Shown here: positions 44,208-54,329 of the stretch, piece after piece | How the letters are laid out: each line of letters opens with the position of its first letter | Numbering within the stretch: position 1 is the stretch's first letter | DNA from: Amorphophallus konjac | Taxonomy: Eukaryota > Streptophyta > Magnoliopsida > Alismatales > Araceae | NCBI GenBank assembly: GCA_022559845.1 | Contig: CM040124.1 | Coordinates: forward strand, 74,671,491-74,735,490 | DNA length: 64,000 nt | Direction of reading: 5' to 3' | Notes under the pieces: model-generated | The model's database searches: none | What the model was told of the DNA's origin: nothing | The model's input: only the letters and a program-made list of their open reading frames with translations | Translations under genes and position numbers: made by a program

Positions 44208-44810
44208 AGGGACGAGCATGAAAATAATGGCAAGAGTTGGCGAGCTAGTGGACCTGCCACCTCTCTATGATTGTAGTGTTTATGACATCTTATGTAGAAT
44301 TATGAACAGAGTGATTTGATTTTCTGCTACTTGTTTGTTCTCTTGTGCGTTCCTTCTTCCCTACACTTCTTCTTTGGCACTGTTTCCATGTGATGGGTCT
44401 GCCGAGACTCCACCCCAAGCAGAGAATCACGTCTTGTTGTGACCATTTTCCACGGGAATCTGCCGTCGAAGTCAATAATGATGGCCCTAGTCCCTTTTCC
44501 CGGATGTTGTGTCAAGTTTTACGGACGTCCTCCAAAACATGATAGGGTATCCCTAGGCAACATAGGGGGCTAGTCGTCATATTCTTCGTCCAATCAATCA
44601 CCCTGTGCGAGCGGTGAAGTGACACACGGGACCGCATGGTAGGTGCCTCATTGCGAGGGCTATCATTAAAGGTGATGGAGGTAATCTTGGCCTGCACTCC
44701 TTCCATTTCTATAAATTCTTGTCCCTTTTATCCTCCCAGGTATATCGAGAGCTAACTCGAGGAGCACAAGTTCTCACGGGAGAGGAGGAGTTTAAAATTC
44801 CGAGAGTTGG
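44208..44810. other. Spacer between the two antisense gene copies
   Basis: About 600 bp without a supported exon. It should contain the 3' end of copy 1 and the 5' flank of copy 2. A T- and C-rich tract lies at about 44330-44390. No clear poly(A) signal or TATA box was identified. Confidence 0.45.
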
Positions 44811-47292
44811 ATGGAGGGCGAATCTTCCCACTCCTCGAAGAGAAGCAGGTCCAGTGGTAGTAATTCCAGGAGGCTTTCGGACCTCGAAGGGCACTTCAGC
44901 GAAAGGGCCCAATCACAACTCGTAAGCTGAGCTTTCCTGCCCTTTTCTCATTCTTTCTCCTTCCTTTCTTTCTGACCAAACCTCCTCTCCATTTCTTATG
45001 CACGCACAGAGTGTGATGAAATCACACATTTAATGGGAGTTAGCGGTGGCCGCATACAGGGGTCTCCTGGATTTTCAGAAGGCCAGGCTAGACGTGATGG
45101 GATTTGGCACCTTTCTTCGGATCGAGCCGATCCAGCTCGACCTGGTCCTGATCCAAGCCTTGTGTGAGAGATGGGACCCAGTGAGTCAGGCATTCCTGAT
45201 GCCTTGGGGGCACATGGTGCCCAGCCTGGAAGATGTGGTCAGAATTACGAGCCTCAAGGTGGATGGTGAGGCAGTGACCGGAGTCACTTACGCGGACTAC
45301 CGAAAAGGTGCCCAGAAGTTACTGGGTTTGGACCTAGATGGTCGGAAAAACAGGTCGGTAGCTAGGGCGTCCCTCATGGATGTATTAGGGCTCACCGACA
45401 CTCGTCGGCGGGACGACGAATCCTCAGAAGAGTTCATGGAAAGGATGGAAATAGGATGCCATGCCGTGTACTGCACAGATTTCGACAACTGGGAAAGATG
45501 CAACATAGATTTGAGGAGATTTCTCCTCTTCCTTTTGGGGAGATTGGTACTGAGCTCGAAAGGGGATGGTATCCAATGTCGCTTCCTGGAGCTGCTGTCA
45601 GACCTTGAAAGAGTAGGATACTATGGCTGGGGAGCTGCCATGCTGGCGCACTTATTTGCAGGTCTGTTCCAAGAAGCGGACCGTGAGATGACTGTGAGTG
45701 GTTTCACACCATTCATCCATGTATTTTTGGTTTTGCTTATTTTGTATTTTTTTGGTGTTTTTGCAAGGTACTGATGACCTGCGCCGAGTAGCTGTGGAGC
45801 TATTATTACCTCCCCATGGGGAGAGCTCAGCATTGGCGACCCGCGATGGTGCCGCTAGCCAGGCGGTGGGAACCCATCATGAGTGCGGCACCCCTAACCT
45901 ACCAACTGGTGGTGCTAAGGCGGGAGCTACAGGAGTCCCCTGCAGCGATGGTAAACTGGAGACCCTACTCAGACATGGTCGATGCCGACCAGCCGTGGGT
46001 TCTAGCAAGTCGTGCCCAGTTTGGACGGGAATTGTGGATGCACTGCCTGAATGAAATCGAGCCGCTTCGGCTACGATTGGTTATGAGGACTTTGGGATTG
46101 GCTCAAGAATGGGTGGATTCAGCTGCGCCACCTCGCGTTGAGAGAAAGACGCGAGGACCGGCGACCTGCATTGACTGGCGCGTGCGGTTCCCTGAACAGT
46201 ATGAAGACTGGCAACGGGGTGGCACGATTGTAGAATCGCAGGCACGGGATAGCGAGGATTACCTGCGTCTATACAAGACAAGGTACGCAGAGCGGTTCCA
46301 ACCCCGGGGATTTGCGGAGGTAGGTTTCCCCTTTTTCTCTTTTCTTCTTTCTCCCTTTTTTTTAGTTTTCTGGTGGAAATGCTGACTCGTATGGCTGCAG
46401 GATGTCCGGGATGCCATGATAGCGACTTTACGAACTCGCTTGGCAGAGATGGAGCAACGGTTGGGCGATGCCCGCGGAGCTACGAGCGCCTTGGTAGGTG
46501 TACAGTGCATTCCTAATTAAAACCCCTGATTCCAGATGTTGGCTGCTAATTCACGCGGTCGTAGCATGCCCAGATTGGCGCGGCTTCCCCAACGATGGGA
46601 GTAGGTGGTGCCTCTTCCAGCTTGTGGATTCCCACCTCAGAACTTGACTTGCTTCATGAGCAACTTGCTCACGCCACGCAGCGTGCTGCGGAGGCAGAAG
46701 GGATGCTCTGTATACATGTAAAAGTTTCAGTGTTGAGTTCTCTTTGTTTACGCCTTATCGCGTATCTGAGATGGTATATTCGGTACGAAAAGGAGACGGA
46801 AGAAGCGCTTGCCCAAGCTGCGCAGAAGGTGGCTAGGATAGCAGAACTGGAGAGGGAACTGCGGCGTCATCCTGATGACGACTCTTCTAGGGATGCCGTG
46901 GAACTGAGGATCACTCTCCAGTTGGAGAGGGAAGACCGCGAGAGAGAACGTGCAGAGAAGAAAGAGACGCAGAGAGAGAAAGAGCCAACAGATTGACTGA
47001 AAGGGAGGAACGAAGGGCCATGGAGGCCCAACTATTCGAACTCCGAATCAGCCTTGGTCTTGCTGAACAGTGGCTGAGAGATGGTGAGGAGCGCTATCGA
47101 AGAGCACGAGAGCGTGGCTTTCGTGTTGGTAGCTTCTTTGTTGCTTCCGTGGATCAACGCCGGGATGTGGGAATAGGAAGGGGAGTACAGAGCGGTAGGA
47201 GTACCACTTTTCGTAGTTGGGTAGCACCTTTGAGAGCGTTTTGCCCGGAGAGTAGTGGGATGAGTAATGCAGAGAGAGAGGGCGGAACTTGA
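44811..47292 (+). pseudogene. PMD-gene copy 2: plant mobile domain plus coiled coil, with introns
   Basis: Apparent exons, all in phase 0: 44811-44921 (MEGESSHSSKRSRSSG...), 45040-45693, 45768-46319, 46401-46493 and 46565 onward. Donors are GTAAGC, GTGAGT, GTAGGT and GTAGGT; all proposed introns end in AG. Exons 2-3 form a plant mobile domain: LIQALCERWDPVSQAF, PSLEDVVRITSLKVDGEAVT, RFLLFLLGRLVLSSKGDGIQ, YYGWGAAMLAHLFAGLF, LWSYYYLPMGR, VNWRPYSDM and RLVMRTLGLAQEW. The rest is a coiled coil related to copy 1, ending VGSFFVASVDQRRDV. Damage: an in-frame TAG at 45789 just before LWSYYY, and a frameshift near 46990. The first acceptor is uncertain: a better-looking one at 45009 would run into a TAA. 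Family PMD proteins such as Arabidopsis MAIN and MAIL1 act in nuclear silencing and genome stability. The role here is unknown. Confidence 0.8.
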
Positions 47293-49090
47293 TGTAATTA
47301 TTTTGGTTTTTGGAATAAAATACAAGGTTCGGTTCATTTGTTTTTCACCTTTGCTTCTGTTGCCTGAATCCCTGCACACATCACTGAAACAAACAAATCA
47401 GAATTTCTGTTCTGACTTGGCCCCTTGCTCAATAAGCAAATGGTCACTGTGACTGTCCTTGATAACTGGTCAAGGGGCCAAGCCTTTATTTAACGAAGGC
47501 AAGGGAAAGATGCGGTGATGATAAATGCGACAGGCAAGCACACGAATGCAAGCGGTATTAAAAGTGAGATGCTGCACGCAAATGCAATCATGCAAAATTG
47601 ATTTGTTTTCTTTTTTATATTTGGCATTTTTTTGTTTTATCATAAAAAAGATTTTTTTGTTTGCAAATATGTACATTTTCTCTTTTCCATTTTTTTGTTG
47701 TTTTTATCATTTCAATTTTTTTTGCTAACGCCTGGCAAGCACCCAAATGGCACCTAACCTACGTGAGACAGGGGTTTCTTACTAACCTCCCAGGTATCCT
47801 AAGTGCACATCTAGGTTGATTTGGGCCTCTAGACCCCTCGAATGATGATCCCACCGGCTAAGACTTACCCTGATGACAATACCGTCATGCCATGCTTAGG
47901 CTCCCAGTCGCTTCTGACTACAAGGATTCACCCAAAAGATGTTTGAGGTAAATGATTTGCCCGACCCGGGTCTGTTTCCTCACAACTCTAGATGGTATAT
48001 GATGGACCACCTTGGAACCCTAACGACCAATCGCACGACGCTGACTCGGAATCAGACGCCGTCGCACCCATAGGTGACGCGCTTGCATTGGCCTAAGCCC
48101 GAGGTTAAACAAGAAGACATCCAGGTGGTAAACAGGGGTCTTAACCAGCCAGAAACACGGAGACTCCTTTGCAGCGATAGCTTTTACTTTTCAAAGTAGG
48201 CAACCAAATGTGTATATTAAAATAAGGTCGCAGACCCTGGGCAGTTTTCACCTTTCAGAAACTCCATCGAACCTTCATCTTTAGAGGAAGAAGGAAGAGC
48301 GTGGGGGATAAACCTCCTGAGAGGATCGGCAAAACCGTTAACCCGGCGAGCGAATAAGGGCCCATTAACTCTTTCCTTTTGGACAACTTCGGACCAAATC
48401 TCGAGCATTTACATTCCATAGCCCCCCCCTTTTTTGTGGATTCGAACTTTTGCTTTGAGGGGTTCCATTTATCGCATCAGGCACGGTCACGACCAGGCTC
48501 TTGATTTTGATTTTGTATTTCTTTTTGTGAGGGAGATATAGTCGTTTGACGTTTGTGGGCTCCCTTTTCGTATGCCTGCGGGGACACTGCCCTCTTCTCG
48601 TGCTCTGATCGATGCTCGAGGAAATGGATCCTACTCTTGCCTTTGGGGTTTGAGTTTCGGTTTCTCATGCTCAGCGTTTTAAGGGCGCCGACTGTCTCAT
48701 TTGGTCGAAGAGAAAAGAATAAAGATTACAGCTTCCGGAGATCTTCTGGGTGGGGCCCCACCGTAGGTGATGCTACCGACTTTTTTGAATAAAATACATA
48801 AGTGAGCACATGTTAGCTTCCTTCGAGCGAGCATAGGCCGACGTGGCCAGACAGGGATCTCCACGGTTCTGGCAAACCAAGACCCGGTGCCTACCAAGCC
48901 TTAATGGGCCCTATCCTTACATGAAGGTTAGATGTAGGGACTTGACTACATGGTGACTGCCAGGCATCGGCATTTTGAATTTTCCATATTTTTAGTGGTT
49001 TTCAATATTTCTTTATTTTTGATGTTTTTTATCTTTTCATCATTTTTTTTGTTTTGTGCTAAGGGTAGTATTTCTTAAGATAAAGCCCAT
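47293..49090. other. Non-coding stretch between the antisense genes and C pol
   Basis: No reading frame with recognisable content. It is AT-rich around 47590-47740 and again around 48960-49060, with mixed sequence between. By position it is the element's 3' untranslated region on the reverse strand and the downstream flank of PMD copy 2 on the forward strand. Confidence 0.5.
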
Positions 49091-52000
49091 TCTAAGGGTG
49101 GGATAACTCGGTCCCTTCGGCGTTGACTAGCTTGTAGGCGTTGCCAGGGTACACGACTTGAATTACAAATGGTCCTTCCTAATTGGGTTGGAGCTTAGAA
49201 CGCGGCCCTCCAGGTTTGACAAAAATTTTTTTTACGACCATCTCACCGACTTTGAATTTTCTCTCAACGACTTTCTTTTGGTAAAAGCGAGCGAGTCTAT
49301 TTTGATACACACGCGCATGTTCGGCAGCGGCCAGCCGTTTCTCATCCAAGAGTTCCAACTGGGCGAGGAGTGAATTACGACGATCGTCGAGGGGAAATTC
49401 CTCGTCCAATTGTACCCTGAGAGAAGGGATCAGAGTCTCGTACGGGACTACCGCTTCCATACCATAAGTAAGGGCAAATGGAGTCTGCCCGGTGGGGGTA
49501 CGGATTGAAGTGCGATAGGCCCATAGAGCTTCGATAAGCTTTTCTGGCCAGTCTGAAAACTTACTAGACTCGCAGGTTTTTTTGATGATTTTGAGCAATG
49601 TTTTATTGGTGGCCTCCGCTTGGCCGTTACCTTGTGAGTAATAAGGCGATGAATGATGCAATGCAATTGCGTACCTTTTGCAGAGGTCCTGTAGGTCCTG
49701 AGAAATGAACTGTGGCCCATTGTCGGTGACGATCGTGCTTGGGACGCCGAATCTGGCGAGGATGTTCTTCATGATGAATTTGCAGACTGTTGACGCCTTG
49801 ATTTCCGTGTAAGCTTCGGCTTCGGCCCATTTGGTGAAGTATTCCATCACAGTAAGGATGAAAGATTTTTGCTTGGTGAGGGAATTGGGATCACCTAGGG
49901 GACCAATGATGTCGAATGCCCACATGGAGAAAGGCCACGGGGAGGATATTGGATGAAGTGAGGAAGATGGTGAATAGATTTTATTGGCGTGAAGTTGACA
50001 CTTGACACACCTACGGACATAGATATCACAATCCTCTTCCATAGTGGGCCAATAAAAGCCTTGGCGAATGATCTTCTTGGCGAGCATCTGACTATTCATG
50101 TGGCCACCGCACACACCCGAGTGCGTCTCCTCTACACATTTCCAAACCTCATCGTCACCAAGACATCTTAACAGAATACCAGTAAGGCTCCTTCTATAGA
50201 GTAGACCTCCAACCAATGTGTATTTCTGAGCCACCCTTCTTATGGCTTTCTTGTCCTCTGTGGTTGCCCCTTCAGGATAAGACTGATCTTGGCAGTATTT
50301 GACGATTTCATAGAACCATGGTTTCTCTTCATCAGCCAGTTCTTCTTCGGCCTCTGCCAACATGATTTCCCTCTTCTCAAGGATATCTTCCTGCAGGATC
50401 TTCCTTGCTATCATGTCTTTGATGTTTACGTAGGAAGCATCATCGATCGCAGGGGCGTGAAGTTTGTAGATGGAAATTGACTCAAACCATCTTCCTAGAG
50501 GGAACCTTATGGATGATGCCAATGAGGCGAGGGCATCGGCGAGAATATTTTGATGACGAGGGACATGAACAAAGATCAGTTTGGTGAACAGTTTGGCAAA
50601 GGCAGCAGTGAGTTCTTGGTATAGCTTGAGTTTGGGATCGCGAGTGCGATATTTAGTGAGCACCTGGCGAAGGATGAGTTGACTATCACCTACGACTCGC
50701 AACTCAGTGATACGAAAAGAATGGGCGAGTTCTAGGCCAGCTAGAAGAGCTTCATATTCGGCTATATTATTGGTAACTGGAAATTTGAGCTGGTATGCCA
50801 ATGGGAATGTGAGGGCTTCAGGCGATAGGAGGGCGACGCCGATTCCTCTCCCTTGAGAATTCAGAGCTCCATCAAAATATAGTGTCCACATTGGCTCATC
50901 TGATTGGTTGACGGACATTAGTTCCTCATCTGGAAACTCTGATTGGACGGGATCGAACTTGGGAAGAGGATGGTGAGCGAGATGCTCGGATATGGCATAG
51001 CCTTTAATCACCTTTTGCTGGATGTAGGTGATGTCAAACTGAAAGAGAAAACTTTGCCAGCGTGCTAGCCTATCCGTAAGGATGGCTTTCTCCAGAAGGA
51101 ATTTGATAGGATTCATTCGAGCAATCAAGTGGACCTCATGAGCCAAGAAGTAGTGCTTCAATTTCTGCACTACCCAAACGAGGGCAGCACATGTTTTCTC
51201 CATGATGGTGTACTTCTGCTCACAGGGATTGAGAAGTTTGGACAAGTAATAGGTTGCCCGTTCCTTGCCTTCTTCATCAGCTTGTGCGAGGACGGCTCCC
51301 ACGGAGTCATCCAAGACTGAGACGTAAAGGATCAGAGGTTTTTCTGGTTTGGGTGGAATGAGAACGGGTGGACTAGCCAGATATTCCTTCAACCCTTCAA
51401 AAGCTTTCTGACATTTAGAATTCCAGTGGAATTCTACTCCTGGCTTGGTCAACTCATAGAGAGGTCTACACCTTTGTGAATGTTGGGACACAAACCGATG
51501 AATAAACTGCAACCTCCCGATTAAACCTCGGACTTCCCTCAAATTCTTGGGAGGTGGCATATCCCTGATGGCCTTGGCTTTGTCGGGATCTATCTTGATC
51601 CCTCTTTTACTCACAATGAACCCCAGCAATTTACCCGACGACACACCAAACACACACTTTTTCGGGTTCATTTTCAATTGGAACTCCCTTGACCTCTGTA
51701 AGACCTTAGCCAAAACTTCTGGATGTTCCATCCTGGTCCTTGATTTTACCAATAAGTCATCCACATACACTTCCAGATATATGTGCATCATGTCATGAAA
51801 TATGGCCATCATAGCTCTTTGGTAAGTAGCTCCAGCATTCTTTAACCCAAACGGCATGACCACGTAACAATATGTTCCCCAAGGGGTAGTGAATGACGTC
51901 TTCTCCTGATCCTCTTCTGCCAAACGAATTTGATTATATCCTGAAAATCCATCCATGAATGAGAGGGTCTCATAACCTGCCGTGTTATCGATCAACACAT

Positions 52001-52420
52001 CAATGTGAGGCAAGGGAAAATCATCCTTTGGACACACGCGGTTAAGGTCCCGGAAGTCGATGCAAATCCTGACTTTCCCATCTTTCTTCATGACCGGGAC
52101 AATGTTCGCCACCCATTGAGGATAAAGGACGACTCTAATGAACCTGGCTTTGTGGAGCTTATTGACCACTTCTTTCATTTTCAAAGCCATCTGAGGGTGG
52201 AAACGCCTTAACCTTTGTTTTACCGAGACGGTCCCTGGTTTTAGGGTTAAACGGTGTTCGACCAAGGTTGAATCTAGACCCGACATATCCTCGTAACTCC
52301 ATGCAAACGTGTCCTTATATTCCTTGAAAACCTCAATTAATGCCTCTTCTTCAGAGGGTGGTAGGTTGTCACTTATGAGGATGATCCTAGGGTCTTCCTA
52401 AGTTCCCAAGTTGACTTCTT
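49091..52420 (-). pseudogene. Pol of element C: reverse transcriptase, RNase H, second RNase H, integrase
   Basis: The longest frame is 52286-49179 (1,035 codons). The coding match extends upstream (SDNLPPSEEEALIEVFKEYK) to a TAG near 52400, and downstream past a TAG at 49180 in place of a Trp (KLQPN-stop-EGPFVIQ) to about 49091. Reverse transcriptase: VRICIDFRDLNRVCPKDDFP, MPFGLKNAGATYQRAM, YVDDLLVKS. First RNase H: LDDSVGAVLAQADEEGKERA. Second RNase H, the kind typical of Tat: LYFDGALNSQGRGIGVALLS, NNIAEYEALLAGLELA, VVGDSQLI, NILADALASLAS. Integrase: HSGVCGGH with CVKC, WAFDIIGPLG, TDNGPQF and SQGNGQAEATNK. Apart from these stops the central 1,035 codons are intact, so decay is modest. Confidence 0.95.
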
Positions 52421-53273
52421 TGGTAGATTCTTCTACGGCGGTTGACGGCTCGTCGAACCGCATCCTCATATTCTTCACCCTCATCTTCAGTGGGGCATTC
52501 TTCATCCGTGATCTCGTAGACTCCATACCCTTCATCAAATGCACAGTCGCCCTCATATTCTATTTCCGGTAGCTGGATGGGATTTTCTAACAACTGGGGG
52601 ATGGCAAGACAGGCCTGACACCTGGCATCCAAATCCAGAAGGAATCGACGAGGGATCTGCCTACCCTTGGATTTCTTCCTAGGTACTACCCTTGGCCTAT
52701 CATTCCTAAATTGACTGACAATATTTACAGGAGAAGAGGAAGACGAAGAGGATGGTGTAGAATGTACAGGAGAAGACCCCTCAGAGGAGGGGTAGAAAAG
52801 GTCGCTCATCGGACCTTGGACGGGTGGTCCGCAGGGCGGTATGCACCCGTGGGAGATGTAGGAGGTTTCCTCAACGAAGATGTGTTGTTGGGGAGTTTGA
52901 AAATTGATGTTTTTTTTTCGTTTTCATTTTTAATGACAAAGCAGTGAAAAGAGATTGGAGGAGAGAGAAAATTGGTTATGGCTAGAGGATTGTGAGGCTC
53001 ATAGAGCAGATCATGGTTGAAGACCTGGCGTGGGTTGAAAAGCCCGCGTAGGTATGTAAGCAAAGAAGGGGACCTGGGAAGATCATCAGACAACTGTCTG
53101 GCCTAGGAAGAAAATATCAGCAAAGGCTGAGACGAGTGGATGGAGAAGATGGCGGCTAATGAGCCGTCGACAGTAATATTGAGGACGGATGAAGATCCGT
53201 CGATGACATGGTCTTTCTAGCGAGGACGAGGATAGTTTGGAACCTTGGCAAGAGTGGTAATATTCTCTGGTGT
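52421..53273 (-). other. Linker between protease and reverse transcriptase of C
   Basis: Frames are broken here. A frame at 52809-52387 (140 codons) is acidic near its end (TDEECPTEDEGEEYED) and is out of frame with pol in its last part. A shorter one lies at 53093-52806. No domain is recognised. Ogre elements have an intron between protease and reverse transcriptase, and this stretch could be decayed coding sequence or such an intron. I cannot decide which. Confidence 0.5.
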
Positions 53274-54329
53274 TCAGGAGATCAATGGTGGTCCTTCAAG
53301 CTGCGGAGACGAGAACATCCTTTCCAGTGCAACAGAAATGTCCCGTATGTCGAACCATTTGTTCCACTCACATTCTGGATCTTTGATCTTGCCTCTTTTG
53401 GTGATCCTCGGACATTTTTCAGCCAAATATACAGCATGTGATCCCCCATATGCTTCTCGTGGGTGATCTCCCATCTGAACAACGGGCCCTCTGTTGAAGT
53501 GGTTTGATAGAGTCCATGTGAGAGGCTCCCAATCCGCCTTGAACGGTCCTTTGAAGCATAGGCCAAACCTGCGGTTCGGCCTAATTTCCTTTGGCGGTTT
53601 GAGCCTACCCTGTAACTGTGCGCCCAGACCTTTACCCTGTTGGTAGCCGATGTTCCTCATAATCTCCCACCCTTTGGAGTGAAAAGGGAGATATGATGTT
53701 GCGGTTGTCCTGACCGGCTCCTTTGGTGCTAGTGGAACGTGAGATGAATCACGTACGTCCAGTAGTGACAATATGGGTCGATGAGACGGCCAAACAGAGG
53801 GCAGAGAGGTGTTGATAGCATCCACTGTGTGAAGGACAGGTGTACTGACCACTTTAATAATTCTCCCATTGTAAGGAAACTTCATGCACTGATGGTTGGT
53901 GGAAGGCACAGCGTCCATGGCTTCGATGTAAGGGCGACCCAGTATAGCCTTGAATGTGGGGTCCATGTCGAGGACATGGAATTCCGTGGGAATTGACATG
54001 GGGCCTAGTTCTGCCTTCAGAATAATCATCCCCTGCGGCGGCCTTTTGCTATTGTCATAAGCCGTGACCATGATCGAGGAAGGTCTTATTTGTTCCTCGT
54101 TGACCCCACACAATTGAAGGGTGTCCATGGAGATCGCATTTATGGACGCACCCGTGTCCACAAGACATGGGTTTATGGATACCCCATTAATTTTTATTGA
54201 AATGCACAGTGCATATTTTCGAGCTTCTTTGGGAGCGAGCTTGTAGTTGTGGAACATGATGGCCGGTTGTGTGTCCGTTGGGGTCAAGACGGTAGAGATC
54301 TTTTCTACAGGGAGGTCCTCATTCACCAT
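53274..54329 (-). CDS. Protease of element C with a G-patch-like segment
   Basis: 351 codons on the reverse strand. The retropepsin motif CLVDTGASINAISMDTL lies near residue 55 and the second conserved motif ILGRPYIEAM near residue 130. Near residue 225-250 the segment GWEIMRNIGYQQGKGLGAQL has the glycine pattern of a G-patch, an RNA-binding module also seen beside some retroviral proteases. The frame starts at MVNEDLPVEKI, which overlaps the end of the gag frame by a few bases in another frame. In related Tat elements gag and protease are usually one frame, so the break may be an indel. The enzyme would cut the polyprotein. Confidence 0.85.
   Translation of the reverse strand: MVNEDLPVEKISTVLTPTDTQPAIMFHNYKLAPKEARKYALCISIKINGVSINPCLVDTGASINAISMDTLQLCGVNEEQIRPSSIMVTAYDNSKRPPQGMIILKAELGPMSIPTEFHVLDMDPTFKAILGRPYIEAMDAVPSTNHQCMKFPYNGRIIKVVSTPVLHTVDAINTSLPSVWPSHRPILSLLDVRDSSHVPLAPKEPVRTTATSYLPFHSKGWEIMRNIGYQQGKGLGAQLQGRLKPPKEIRPNRRFGLCFKGPFKADWEPLTWTLSNHFNRGPVVQMGDHPREAYGGSHAVYLAEKCPRITKRGKIKDPECEWNKWFDIRDISVALERMFSSPQLEGPPLIS

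Noticed and set aside
45816..46385. A separate gene starting MGRAQHW
   Set aside because: It is the continuation of PMD exon 3 after the TAG at 45789 and shares its frame. Its last 20 codons read into the next intron.
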